DNA from: Varroa destructor
Taxonomy: Eukaryota; Arthropoda; Arachnida; Mesostigmata; Varroidae
DNA length: 64,000 bases
Direction: 5' to 3'
Assembly: GCF_002443255.2 (NCBI RefSeq)
Contig: NW_019211457.1
Coordinates: forward strand, 19,789,497 to 19,853,496
Shown: positions 24,460 through 35,968 of the stretch, piece by piece
Layout of the letters: each line of letters starts with the position of its first letter
How positions within the stretch are numbered: position 1 is the stretch's first letter
Position numbers and translations under genes: made by a program
Notes under the pieces: model-generated
What the model was told of the DNA's origin: nothing
Databases searched by the model: none
Seen by the model: only the letters and a program-made list of their open reading frames with translations

Positions 24460-26700
24460 TTCCTACAATACAAACGTTTTTGCTAAATGCAGACACTCTT
24501 AGCTTCGTCAATTAATGAGCTCATGGCACAGCTGATAGCAGATGTATATTAGTTAGTAAAGCAGAGTCCCACGCACCCTCAACATGAATCAATCTTTGTC
24601 GATAAAAATCAAAGATAAACTGGCGTCAAAGATGCCCATATTGTCGCTCGAACCCAGAATAGGGTTTTTGTTACATTATACAACTGGTATACTATATAGA
24701 TATTGTTATTATGCATAAGAATTAATGAAACCATTTATATTTACGACGAGGACTCACTTTCAGTGGATCGTTTGTTAATAAAACACATTAATTTACTTTT
24801 GTCAGACAGCATGCAGGCACTTGAACTATATACGTCTATAACAATAAATTTTTTTAACAATCATCATTTACAATGGTTAGCAGATCAGACAGCTTTCAGG
24901 CGGAGACAGGACAAGCATTTGCGAAATTAACATCAGAGTTATGACCGAGGTAAATTCATTAGATTATTATGTTGCAGGTCACGTTGATTAATTTCTAACT
25001 TTATTATGTCAGAATATGTTTAAGATTTCATGCATTGCAGTACTTCATTAAGTGCTAAAATATTCTCGCAAAAACTTCAAAGGCAGGAAGGATGTTGAAA
25101 AGCCAAACGACATATTTACTGGGTATCGCGCGAGTATGTCAAGCCTATATAGGTAACTACATGCAGGGCCCAACCAAAATTAGAACGATGACATTTCTTC
25201 GTACTTAAATCTCTAAATAGCAATATGTGTTAATAAATGACAACTCCGTGTCCGAAAGAACGTTGGGAATTCGCTAAAATATTGAAGCACCGAGAGCATT
25301 TGCGCTCAGCTTGCCTTTCCTTAGGAAAATTTTCCTTTTCTATTTCTATCGCTATTATATCTAGTATAGATACGTATCTCCAAGAAAAATAAAGACAAGC
25401 ATACTGTAAAAGGCAATTTCCAGATTACCTTTGGAACGAACAAGTTCTCAAAGATTTTTCTTCGGCGGCTTGTATTTCTACGAAGAAATTTATGCACCTT
25501 TTATGAAACCCTTCCCTCATTGGTGGTACACTGACATTGCGGCCTTACGAAGCCTTAAATCGTTCTGTATTAGAAAATGGGTATAACAGAAATTGTGTAA
25601 GGCCGAAGTATCGAGCTATGATTCAATCAATATGTTTTTGCTTTTTAATGTACTTTGGAGTTGGCACGGAGTAGCTGTAGCTATCAGAATTGGCAGATCG
25701 GAGTCGAACTTAGGTATTACCAAAAATTTTTTTAGATCATATAGCATATATCTGTATAATTATTTATATCCAGATAACTTACGTGCAGTTATCTCGGCCA
25801 ATGTCAAAAGATATTTCTTTGTTGAATCAAATTTAGAAGCGCCGCCAATTGAGGGACCGATTTTTTTAACCATTTTCCCAATTTATAATTTATGTTGAAT
25901 CGCAGCAAATAATACTCATATTTAACTTAAATATGAATCTTAACTGAAATACTTACGCGTATTGCAAATTCTGCATTATTACACAGTCATATTATTCGCT
26001 AAAGGAAAACATATTGATTCAGATATATTCAAGCAAAATTGTGAGAAAGCAGCATGTTAACTTCGATGCAAAAAGTTTCAATCGAACTTTCTACCGAAGT
26101 GGAAACGCTAACGAAAAGTATAGTAACAAGAACAAATTGCAGTTTCGGTTTTTATCTTAAAGTGTTTTATCTTGAAGTGTAAATTTGGTTGGCCAATGCG
26201 CAACATCAGCAGTTAACCTGAAAGCGGTTCTCGATATTTGAAATTGTTGCGCTAAGTCCATTGCAAAATACCGTTAAAATCTGGTAGATCAAGGTAAGTT
26301 AGGCTGTATATATTCGCAGACGCAGGTAATAAGGCTTTTACGAAGAAAAAGGACAGATAAGTAAGTTTGGTAAGTCAGTTTCATGGTATTCATTACTGCG
26401 TTAGTTCTAGCGAATTTCAACTGTTCGTTCTACAATTTTATGGTAGCGCTACTTGCCGCTTCCTCGAGCGATAAACAGCAATAAAAAAACTCAACCTTTC
26501 TCGCGTTCGATACTGTTTTTCTTAAGCCAGAAAAACATTTCTTAATTGTGGTAACCGATACGCCGGTTTCTCGCGCCTTTTTGACTCCATCGAATTTCCA
26601 TCAAAAATCGGTAGAAACTAGCATGACTAAACCTAAAAAAGAAATCAAATTGAACAGAAACTACATGATGGTCGCATAGTGACAAACAACTTACGGAATT
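24460..26700. other. AT-rich stretch, one weak open frame
   Basis: Mostly non-coding AT-rich DNA. A 101-codon plus-strand frame at 25593-25898 lacks an ATG near its 5' end and shows no convincing splice site at its end. I see no repeat or RNA gene. Confidence 0.4.
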
Positions 26701-26745
26701 AAAATAACGTAATTCTTGCGCGATAGGTTAACAACTGGTTCACAG

Positions 26746-26943
26746 GCTGCGTATTGTAAGCTTAAACAAGCAGATAGCCCGACTCCAAGAAAACATTTCG
26801 GATCTCAAGGCCTTACTGGTTTGGCTACGCACAGCTACGAAGGACTACCCAGCCTGACCTACTTGTTTGCCGTCTCTAAGAACCCCTACTTAACATGGCA
26901 TGGCTTCCCCGGGGCCTATTTTGTTGCTGGACTCGAATCATAG
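26746..26943 (+). CDS. Candidate terminal exon, unknown
   Basis: After an acceptor-like GGTTCACAG the plus strand is open for 65 codons and ends TAG, entering in phase 0. The peptide is balanced, with Gly, Tyr and Leu spread through it and a tail HGFPGAYFVAGLES. Third positions are richer in C/G than the surrounding DNA. The open frame extends upstream of the acceptor without an ATG. No poly(A) signal lies close downstream. The family is not recognised. Confidence 0.35.
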   Translation, partial: AAYCKLKQADSPTPRKHFGSQGLTGLATHSYEGLPSLTYLFAVSKNPYLTWHGFPGAYFVAGLES

Positions 26944-27984
26944 ATTGTGTCGGTGCTGGCAATCCGCAAATCGATCACCAGCGTGGCAGCTGTGAAAGAT
27001 GAATTGTGAGGTGCACTGATATTTATTTTGTAGGTGACCCGAAGCTGTTATTTTGTAGAAGCTAATGCTGTTTTAGCATTGATTCAATAATATGCGCGGG
27101 AGAATCCTGGCTCATTTCCTCTAAAGTTTGTCCAACAAAAGCGTTTGGAGACCTCATTATGCCCAATGAAGCAGTAAAAAGTCGACCAGTCACACATTGT
27201 CTTTTTATGACGACATTATAGTGCACTGAGTAACACTAGTTAATAGCTTAACGACTACTATTTTTATTGAAAACAACGTAGGTCATATGTAATAACCCCT
27301 GATACTATGCTGGCAGAATTTATTCTTCAGCTAGGGCAACACCTTAAAATCTTGCGGTGGAGTAGTTATGCGCTACTCCGACAAGCATTTTTTGTTAACT
27401 TCCTAGATCAAAGTGAAGTGTAGTCAAATGGATCCACGAATTTTAAGTAAGGCATTTGATTAGGTCATCAGATATATGTACGAAATCGTATTGGGTGTGC
27501 ATGTGTGCACGCGTTAATCACGTGCATATATGATTCGTGGCATGTTGTGATGTTCCAACAGATGCTCAGCGACTGAATGAACACACGAAATACATTTGAG
27601 AATTAGGTTTAACTAATACATAGTTCTGCATCAGAGTAGAGAAACTGCTGAACACGAATCACGACCGCCAAATACTCTTAATTAGAGCCTTGTTGTTTCC
27701 AGCATATTTTACAGTCAGCAAAGGCGGCGGTTCAAAATGGCCCGCTCATGACAAAACAATCTAATTTCTTTGAAACCAAATACGCCCTATTTACAATTTT
27801 GACATATGACACACATATACATATAATCTGTGCAATACAATGGAATTAATATGGAGTACTTATATTTTGATTGGGTAAATTATGTGAATAGGTCGTCCGA
27901 AAATTTGTATTTTTATGGCACAGAATCATCGCCTAAGATCCGTCCTTTCCGCACCAGACAGAAATCATATAATATATGGTCCAA

Positions 27985-28063
27985 GGCGTTCCATTCGAAC
28001 CTGGATCCTCTATCAGTCCTGCATCATTTACTCTTAATGGCCGTTGTTCCACTGAACTGCTAA
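27985..28063 (-). repeat. tRNA-like sequence (probable SINE head)
   Basis: On the minus strand an A-box-like GCAGTTCAGTGG is followed about 58 nt later by a B-box-like AGGTTCGAATGG. The distance exceeds a standard tRNA by about 14 nt and no acceptor stem pairs, so this is not a functional tRNA. It fits a degenerate tRNA-derived SINE promoter. Confidence 0.5.
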
Positions 28064-28179
28064 CATATATTGATTTTACTCTTCAATTTGTTGGCAAATA
28101 ATTACGATTGCTAATACTTGCAGCGTAAAGAAAAAATAATATTTCAAGCAGTTTTGGACATACCGTCTGTTTCTGGCTA

Positions 28180-28745
28180 TAGCAGCTTGACCGAATAGCC
28201 ATGCGTCGGGCCAGCTGGATACAAAATCGAGAGACAATCGCCCGTCAGCTAACGTTACGTATGTTAGCGGCCGCTTATTGATCAATACCTCGACACCTAC
28301 AAGTACTGGCGTAGGTCCTTTCAATGACCGAATATTAGGCCATAAACTCTTTCTGATGTCTTTTAACAGTTTGTACCGGACGTGCTTACAAACCCCTATA
28401 GGCTTTAACTTTATTTTCTACGGACATAATCTGGGCTTGTTCTCCTTTGAAGTGATGATGAACTCATAGAAATTCTTTAAAAGCTCTCTTAAATGTATGT
28501 ATATTGTCAAAATACGTTCTGGTTACCATCAGAGATCTATTGTAAGATTGCTGTTGACTAGGTTTGAGTTTCAGTAACATGGATTAGCTCAGATTTCCCA
28601 TGCTCTTTTAACCAACTTGGACCCCCAGGGATATTCTCACTGGATGGCAATTATCTAAGGAAGTACCTCTCGGTAAAAAGTCTGCTGAATTTTTTCCCGA
28701 TACCAAACACCATCTCCATTCACCTGCAGCCCAAATATTTTCTGG
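28180..28745 (-). mobile_element. Degenerate BEL/Pao-type LTR retrotransposon pol remnant
   Basis: Two pol signatures appear in the right order on the minus strand. Near 28590-28740, in broken frames, is the block that follows RNase H in BEL/Pao elements: EWRW..., then SADFLPRGTSLDN (compare W-R-x-V-P...N-P-A-D...S-R-G), then WLKEHGKSEL. Near 28200-28320 is VEVLINKRPLTYV, the late-integrase motif E-x-x-L-N-x-R-P-L-T typical of BEL/Pao. Only about 350 bp separate them, so the integrase core is missing. Stops and frameshifts are frequent. A weakly similar open frame (28904-29218) may be more of the same element. LTRs were not found. Confidence 0.68.
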
Positions 28746-29208
28746 TCTTTCGACACTTAAAAATCCTTTTCATGGTTCTGGCTTATTTCTTAAACATCTC
28801 AATATTAGAACATTGTCTGTCTAGAAATGGAAAGTTCACGCAAAAATCAGACTAATTTTTGACTTGTTTAGAGCTGTGGTGGCAAGTAAAGCCCCCTATG
28901 AGTTTAAACCTGTATATTACCCATTTTTTTCAATAATGTTACGCAAACATTTGCGAATATAACTGGTGCATTCATTGGCCCAATACAAATGAAAATATTC
29001 GGTATAAAAATGATAAGTGTAACTTGCAAAGCAATAGATATTGAAGACAGGTTTTGCCAACGGCATGAACTTTGAAGATTAGTAATCTCATTTGACGGAA
29101 GACTATGTGTATTTCTGTAAAAAAAAAACAGGTAATCTGATTTTAATACCTCGTTACGGTTAGGGGTTATTTTATACGAACACCGAAAGGGAGATTCCAG
29201 CAAATAGT

Positions 29209-29430
29209 TGTTCGTCACCGTCCTGTGCGGTGATTATGCGCAGGGGCGGGCCTCTTTAGGTCGCTGTGAGCACCTGCTAGCCTGTAAGGTCCCTGGTTGG
29301 CGGAGCCGCCAAGCGTGCTTCGGGGAGCGGCCATTCAGGATCGGACAGATCAAGCCGGCCTCGAAATACAACAGCCGCACCCCCGCGTACGCCCACGCCC
29401 CACGACTAAACATCCCTCTAAAAGTCGGAT
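29209..29430. other. Isolated GC-rich island
   Basis: About 220 bp are strikingly GC-rich compared with both flanks, with sharp edges. Both strands are open across it (plus 29208-29564, minus 29234-29521) because stops are rare at this composition. It contains a 12-bp palindrome, GGCGGAGCCGCC. I cannot tell whether it is an exon, a promoter-like island or an inserted fragment. Confidence 0.55.
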
Positions 29431-30065
29431 GTTCTAGAGATGTCCTGAATAACATGCAGCATAAAAAAATTTTATTGTATTTTATATTTGCGTCGTGTAA
29501 AAGACACACAGAGGTAGACAATTATACAGCAACTAATAATGCGGATAACGGAATGAATTTATAGCGCTCATCGGTTTGCAAAAAATAGACCGAAGAAAGA
29601 ACAAAACAGCAAGCGGGGGGCGACCGAGTGTGGCACTACGGGTTCTGTCCAATTGTATAGATGCAGGTATTCGTTAATATAATAAATTACTTGACAAGAA
29701 ACGAGAGCGACTATACGAAGGCATGATGCATTTTCACCATAAAGTCACCTTGTAGTGATTTCGGGAACAGCAAAGTACATATGTTGTACCAGTAAAATTC
29801 CATCTACCTAAAAAGAATAGCCGTTTCAGGAACACTACTATATGTCGATACGATATTCCATATATATAAATTACATTAAGCGGTAGTTATTGGTGTTTTA
29901 TTAGCTTTTGTGACACTGGAAACGATGCGTTCAAACCCTAAGCCGAGGAGCTACTTTTCTCAATGTCTATCTCGCCTAATATCGACAGGTCGTGTAAATG
30001 GTTAGAGCTCTCTATGCAACTGCTTATTTTACATGCGTTCAATGAACATTATGTAGACTATTTGA

Positions 30066-30326
30066 TCTTCGACCCGTTGGAAGGTCAGCGATAAGGCCGG
30101 CCGCATCACGAACAACGATGACGATGTCAACGATCAAGTAGTTGAATTTACAATTAGCATACCTAACTTGAAAATTCCACCCAGCAGCCAACCAGGCCAG
30201 GACGTCCTACCACTTAAGTTATCACTTCAGCCCTGGTACGGCGACTGTTTCTACTGCCGCCATCATAACGTTGCCCACTACCAGGGAGAGTATTGGGCCA
30301 AGTGTGCAAATAATTTACCGCGCGTT
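30066..30326 (+). CDS. Coding-like segment with Cys/His cluster
   Basis: The plus strand is stop-free for 87 codons from 30066 to the TAG at 30327. The product is acidic at first (NNDDDVNDQVVEF), then Pro/Leu-rich, then has a Cys/His/aromatic cluster (WYGDCFYCRHHNVAHYQGEY, with another Cys after WA). The C-x2-C...H...C spacing suggests metal binding and is loosely like gag zinc knuckles, but no standard pattern fits exactly. An acceptor such as GAAGGTCAG lies near its start. It would be a terminal exon. Confidence 0.4.
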
Positions 30327-30604
30327 TAGACAGCTCGGTGCGAGGTGAAGCTGGAACATATTGTCATGATATCTTTTGACAACAACATATTGAACAGCAA
30401 AAGCCGGCGTGGCTGTAGCGGCGACTGATCTCCCTTGGCAATGGCGCCTTTAATTCTTGCCACGTATTCATTCTTTGCGCACGCAATAGAGAAAGTAGAT
30501 CTGATCCTTTCACAAATGCTATTTTCATTGGTGACAATTTTCAATTGACAAAAGCAATAAATATGTTGCCATCTTGCAACAATACTGCACGGTCTCGGTA
30601 CTTA
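30326..30604 (-). CDS. Coding-like segment, convergent with 30066-30329
   Basis: The minus strand is open for 92 codons and ends TAA at 30328-30326, overlapping the plus-strand TAG (TTTAG is shared). The peptide is balanced and basic (ENSICERIRSTFSIACAKNE, then VARIKGAIAKGDQSPLQPRR). Codons are purine-first. There is no ATG at its start, so it would be a terminal exon. It competes with a weaker plus-strand frame (30563-30713). The family is unknown. Confidence 0.35.
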
Positions 30605-31282
30605 TCACGACCATCATCCACTGATATTTTTCAACAACGAAAGGGTATAACATCGAAGGTCGTTTATACATTCGAAAAACGAGAAAGGAGCTACTTCTAT
30701 GGTCCTCATTGCGGTAAGTGAGTGCATTTAATGAAACGTATGTGCTGTTTTTTTTCTTTATAACGTTTTCTTAATGCCCTTGGCTATTCTACCTTGTGAA
30801 CAAATCCTCAAAGTCCGTGTGCTAGACCTATCTGTGGTAGTGACTATTTATAAATGCTGAAATTAAGGCAGCGATACCTGCATGTACATTCGTACGAATA
30901 CAGACCACGCCTTTGCTTATACTACGATTTGCGCTAGTGTGTGATTGTGTGACTTGACTAATATCATTACATATATGGAATTGATTATGAGAGAATGCGA
31001 CAATCTTTTGCTAATGGACCGCCACCTAGTGAGAAACGGTTAGTTTATTTCATAACAAAGCCTAAGAAAACGCTCCAACGATGTATGGGTTTGAAACGTT
31101 TAGGAAAGAGCAGCGATTAAATAATCTTATTAAGTTCATAAAAAAAAAACCTTTAAACAGTGCATCAGGATGTAGCATGATTCATTGAACGACAGTGTTG
31201 CGTAACGCGTTCAAGGCGCAAGAAAGAAAGCAACAAACAATCTACACTTTATATGCAGACATACTACACCAACAATATTTAC

Positions 31283-31396
31283 TCGCAGCTCATTTCTTAT
31301 ATCTTGTATGTATGGTAAATGAATGACTCGAGCTTTGTGTCCGCGACTGCCTCCAGGCGTTAGCAGCATAAGAAGCGCTTCCACGGTCTCACAGAT
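31283..31396 (-). CDS. Candidate 114-bp exon
   Basis: TACTAAT, a branch-point-like word, precedes an acceptor ATTGGAG. Thirty-eight codons then read to CTGCGA/GTAAAT, a moderate donor, phase 0 at both ends. The peptide (ETVEALLMLLTPGGSRGHKA, then RVIHLPYIQDIRNELR) is helix-rich and well balanced. The frame stays open beyond the donor to 31211, so the right edge is uncertain. The family is not recognised. Confidence 0.35.
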
Positions 31397-31820
31397 CTCC
31401 AATATTAGTAAGCACATACGTCGTCATCAGTAAAAGCTGTTTTCTAGATCATTTGGTGCAAGTTGTAGTACCCCTTTCAGAGATCGTATCATAGCTTAAC
31501 AATGCTAAACTTGGATAATAATGGCAATAATACATGTCACTAACGGCACCTTTTGCCTACAGGTGCCATACGTGCTGAAGTATCCTACCATCAGTGCTCA
31601 CGTCCTTTTACAAAGGAACAGTGCGCATGCGGTAAATGTCTACCTCTAGGCTCCAGGTCTGGCAATGTGAAGTCCCTTTACAAGAGGCGCCTAGTCGAAG
31701 CGGCGCTCTCAGGCGTGAATTAAAGTTTGCTTATGCAGTCCTCGTCTACTAAGGATTTCCACCAGCTCTGTTCCCATGAACGGCATTGGTGCTCCCACTA
31801 TAAATAGGATACTCTAGGCC

Positions 31821-32217
31821 ATGGATTCGATGGAGCTTCATTTTGAGCCTGGAAAATCGCTTTATATTGAGTTGGTTAGCGACCCCTCTCCTACTCAGGT
31901 ATTGGCTGTAGAACTTGATAAGAACCTTGTAATCTAAGTATTACGAGAGATGTGTTACGGCAGTGCACTTTGTTACAGGTCGACATACGTCGTTGGCTAG
32001 CCGAGTATTTGTGAGCTGACATCAAAGTAACCCTGTTTAAGGCGATGTTATAGTTGATATGTCGTAACGAGGTTTTTATCAACAGGTGGAGTTAACTACG
32101 CGTGCATCGCTAACAGGCAACGTAGGGGCACTAAATTTAGAAGTTAACGACGAACTTCCCGAAGAGCTGCTCTGTATCGGGGACACGGTCTGTTGTGGAC
32201 AGCCCTGGAGGGCTTAA
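31821..32217 (+). CDS. Candidate two-exon gene with good start codon
   Basis: The ATG at 31821 sits in an excellent context (GGCCATGG) and opens 36 codons (MDSMELHFEPGKSLYIELVS...) to CTT/GTAATC at 31928. An exon at 32086 follows TTTTTATCAACAG, enters in phase 0, and reads 43 codons (VELTTRASLTGNVGALNLEV, then NDELPEELLCIGDT) to TAA at 32215-32217. Codon first-base bias is strong in both parts and the acidic/hydrophobic alternation suggests a beta-rich domain. Without splicing, the first frame ends at 31935. The donor is weak. A micro-exon after TTTGTTACAG (31979) may intervene. Confidence 0.42.
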
Positions 32218-32227
32218 GTAGGCTGAG

Positions 32228-32399
32228 CTACAGCGGTTTAAAGCAGCAGTTGGTGAAAGGTGTTGGTGTGTGATCATGTAGATGACGGAGTTCTTGCATA
32301 AAAGCTACAATCAGGCTACGCAAATAGCCTTCCAGTGCCTTCTGTGTAGACATCGTTTGTAAAAGCAAGCCATCACTGCGATGTTGTGAATCAAGAATT
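32228..32399 (-). CDS. Candidate terminal exon, unknown
   Basis: The minus strand reads CTAATGATACTTAG (branch-like word plus acceptor), then an open frame to TAG at 32228. The peptide (QKALEGYLRSLIVAFMQELR, then HLHDHTPTPFTNCCF) looks helical. It ends only about 10 bp from the plus-strand stop at 32217. If both were real, the 3' ends would overlap, so at least one may be spurious. Confidence 0.28.
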
Positions 32400-33048
32400 C
32401 TAAGTATCATTAGCATGCGTGTATGCAATTATAATGAAATACACAGATAGAATAATAATAACGCAAATGCTACAGCCCAAGAACGATAGAGGTATGTACA
32501 ATGGTATAAATAGATACCAGCGATTTCGACAGACTATACATGTATATATGGCAAATCGTGATCGGTCTGAGGCTTTACCCAAAAAAGCTTGCGGTCGCTG
32601 GTTCAAATGCTGCTGTTGGTGCACTATATTTCATGCGCCATAAAGGGTAAAAGTGAACTCTGACCAGCTAGCAAATACGTAACACAAAATCCAACTCAGC
32701 AGTGACATGTTTTGTCGCATTGTAGAATTTAATTCTTCGCAAAATTTGTTTCAGTTACTGAATACCAAACAAACTATTACTATTACTAATACGAAAACAG
32801 CTTAATTATACACAGATTTTAAAGAACAACAACAAGGAAACCAAGAATAATTCTAACCGTGAAAGGTTTGGTGTATATGGGCAATACCGATGTAGCAATT
32901 TCATACGTACGTTTAAGCAACACATCCTGATAAAAAGCAAAAGTAAGCATACCTAATTAAATTTAGCTAATTCATATTGTTCTCTGTGGGAAATATGTGG
33001 GCAGCCTATTTATTTATGTGTCGAGTAATTATCTAGGTAACCTTTGGG

Positions 33049-33478
33049 TTGCTTATGCACGCGCTTAACGACACTTTTCGTTCTTACTTACTGGCTTTTT
33101 GTTATCGCAAAAAGCGGAGCTTCATACCAGTGTGCCATAACGTTATGTGTATTACATCAATGAGAGCATTCTTAGTAGCTGCCAGGGTTATCATTATCGA
33201 GTCATCTCCTTTATTTTCTTCACAGATCATGACAACGGCGTTCCTACACAGGTAACTGGGGCAACAATGTGTTCAGCCGTGTGACAAAGAAGACAATAAA
33301 CGTTTTTGTACTATGGATAGAATCTCAATCGGTGCACTTGAATTCTCAGGTATGTGTATTGGTTATAGGTAAAAATTTAGTACTGAAGGTGATCAAGAGG
33401 AATATGCCAATAATGATGACCCGTAGCAAGCTTTACCTGACAGGCCCAGATGAGTTGTCTAATCGAATAGGGCGGTAA
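33049..33478 (+). CDS. Coding-like block with splice-bounded segment 33277-33349
   Basis: Two plus-strand frames follow one another. The first (33055-33251) ends at CACAG/GTAACT, with an internal strong acceptor TTTTCTTCACAG at 33225. The second enters after GTGTTCAG at 33277 and reads RVTKKTINVFVLWIESQSVH to a strong donor, TCTCAG/GTATGT, at 33349. Phases match, but the implied 25-nt intron between them is too short. They are more likely alternatives or parts of different models. The family is unknown. Confidence 0.28.
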
Positions 33479-33519
33479 CAGTAGCAGACCTGTGATTTCA
33501 CCATTCTAGTCAAAATTAA

Positions 33520-33522
<3 letters not shown>

Positions 33523-33556
<34 letters not shown>
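33523..33556. repeat. (TA)17 microsatellite
   Basis: Seventeen perfect TA units followed by CACATATA. Confidence 0.95.
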
Positions 33557-33564
<8 letters not shown>

Positions 33565-34481
33565 GTAATATTTAGTGGTCCGTTTGTGCATTTGCCGTCC
33601 TTTTACTCTTCCAGATTAATGAATTTTAAAATATATTATTCAAGTAATTTTCTCTCTTCGAAACACAATTACAGCAGATTCAGTCCAATACAAAGGTACG
33701 CAGCCGAGCATTTCAGTGTTTAGCTGTTTGCGTTAAGATATGATTACCATCTATTTCAACAACCTCGTTATTACAAACAATTATTTTAAGCGTATAAAAG
33801 TTTGTTTATTGCTACATATATCCGTTCACATGTCGTCACTTTGTAAAAAATAACTAAAAAGATATCTGATATGCTGTTTAGTAATTTTTTCTTAAATTTG
33901 TTTTGTCCTGCCTGTTTATCTTTAATATTTAGCTACTATTAGACCACGAAACATGCAATATTTATTTTCGATCATCCAAACCTTTATGATTAAATAAATT
34001 CTCGAACAGGGTCGTTATAACTGTGTTCGAAAATATGGCATTTTTATAATTTTCCATTTACGTATTAGTTCAGTAAAAAAAAAAAAAATATTTTTTAATG
34101 CGTGCCAATAAATTGTGGACTCGAATTACGTAGAGACGCGTGCGTTGTAAATGTAGTGACGATTCCCCAGTAGATCTCAAAAATTATAAAAGTATTTACG
34201 TAACAGCTATGCAACCCCTGTTGTTAATTTTTTTCACCACTAATATATAAGTATACTGTTGTGATAATATTTTGTATAGATTGTCAAGTTAACTTCTCTA
34301 GTAATTAATATTTAATTTTGGGTTTTGTTGTATTGGTTAAATGGCGACCCTTATCAATAGTCAGCAGCCAGATGTGGTTTAATTAGAGATTTATAGTTGG
34401 AAGCTTGTCCCAAAAATCTTTAGAGCTTACAGGGTGCCGTCGTCTCCCTTTCTTTCATATATGTGTGTACTCTGGCCGTAG

Positions 34482-34701
34482 TTCCTGCTGACAATCATTT
34501 GAGCGTCAGGGGCACAAACATTTGTGCTCACTCGCTCGTGCTTAATGATGGCACTGGAGACTGGAAGCTACTGTGCACAGCGTTAATTGTTCCCTTGGTG
34601 CACGAAAAAAAAACAGAAGGGAGACTACCACTCTGCCAGACCAGGAGATGGGGATTGGGATATAGAGCGAACGGATTGTGGAATGACAGGGGCAAATTCT
34701 G
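34482..34701 (+). CDS. Candidate 220-bp internal exon
   Basis: A long pyrimidine-rich tract (CTCCCTTTCTTTC...) ending CCGTAG gives a good acceptor. The segment reads 72 codons with two bases over at each end, to a donor TTCTG/GTAAGC. Composition is balanced (NDGTGDWKLLCTALIVP, then RRWGLGYRANGLWNDRGKF). The stop that closes the frame lies within the donor. An opposite-strand frame (34528-34722) is likely the shadow. No domain is recognised. Confidence 0.38.
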
Positions 34702-35395
34702 GTAAGCCAAAAGCGCACTCATCGGAACAACCAGTGTAATGAATTAGGGTTGTAATCGCATGGTTCGGCAACGATCGGGAAAAGGAAAAGCAGTACGAAG
34801 CCCATAAAAAAATTAATAGGATAGGATAACATTGTAGTATCTAGAACAAAAATCATCAGCTCTGCTTTGGATTGAAGAGAGTAACGCGTAGTCTGTACGA
34901 TACTGAGAGATTCAGTTGAATTTACAATGTTGATACAACCTCCCATCTATCGCTAGGAAGCTTTTATTCACATTGAACACCGAAGTTTTTAAACAGCATT
35001 GCACGTTAAAAAAATAAATTCTAACGCACGCTCAAACGGGTTCCATTCAGGCACATAGCTATAGAACTGGCCCGGACCTGTTTGGAATACGCAACCCAAA
35101 TATCGGGCCACTTAGTTTAGTATAATTGCACGATGTCTGCAGCATTAGCTAGCCTAAGTTAATCATTCGAAGAAGAATACACATAAATTATCTCCATGAA
35201 AAATGGTAATATATAGGGAAAAGGAACCTAAATCTTCCTAAATGCAATCACTAACCAAGGGATGTTAATGAATGGACTACTTGGCAACCTTTAGCATCTT
35301 GTAACCTGACGAAAATCGACGTCTTTCTTTGTTTTTTTTTGCTATAAGCACTTGCTTGAAGATCGGTTGCGCGTTTTATTATGCGCTATGCTACA

Positions 35396-35968
35396 CTATG
35401 TGGATAAACGCATACAGAAAATGTACAGGAAACGTGTTCGATTTTCTAAATTTCCGTTGAGAAATGTTAAACAAAATTTCCGAATTCCACCTTCGAACTT
35501 GAATACAGGTACTCTCCAGTTCTAGCTATCCAGTTCTAGGAAAATATCATCTTCAAACTGTAAGATCTCGGACTCTATAAAGAGGTAACAAAACGACCGC
35601 ATGAGGTTTACGAGCTTCGATTTGTTTCTGGCACCTTTCAAATGCGCCAGGTAGATTGAGACGTAATGCAGTCGGTTCAGCTTGATCATATGCTCCGATA
35701 GGTCTTGCCCGTTGTTGGTGTGCTGTCCGTAGACAGTGGCTTAGTCTGGATCTCGCTGCACATCGCTCACTCTCATCATCGATAATTCCATGACGAGCGC
35801 GAAGGGTTTCACTTTTACAGGAGTTTTTTTTTTTCTATGTTTTCTACCAGACGTCTCGTGCTGATACTTTACTTTCGGCGTTATTACTAGATTCGCAGTT
35901 TTCGTTTTGCTTACAGCAGGGAATTCGTAGCTTTGGAACTTTTGTAAAGTGTTCAGAACACTTTTGGG
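35396..35968 (-). pseudogene. Coding-like frame with two in-frame stops
   Basis: From an acceptor-like AAATTTCAG at 35969, one minus-strand frame runs 75 codons to TAA (35743-35741), 72 codons to TAG (35524-35522), and 41 more codons to TAG at 35396. The first block is very basic (GRKHRKKKTPVKVKP). The second is balanced (NNGQDLSEHMIKLNRLHYVS, then SKLVNLMRSFCYLFIESE) with C/G-ending codons enriched over background. About a dozen stops would be expected over this length. It is either a decayed coding sequence or exons with small introns I cannot place. No family is recognised. Confidence 0.4.

Noticed and set aside
30563..30713. Possible first exon: ATG, 50 codons, then GTAAGTGAG
   Set aside because: It overlaps a longer, more coding-like minus-strand frame, and the likely next exon is not convincing.
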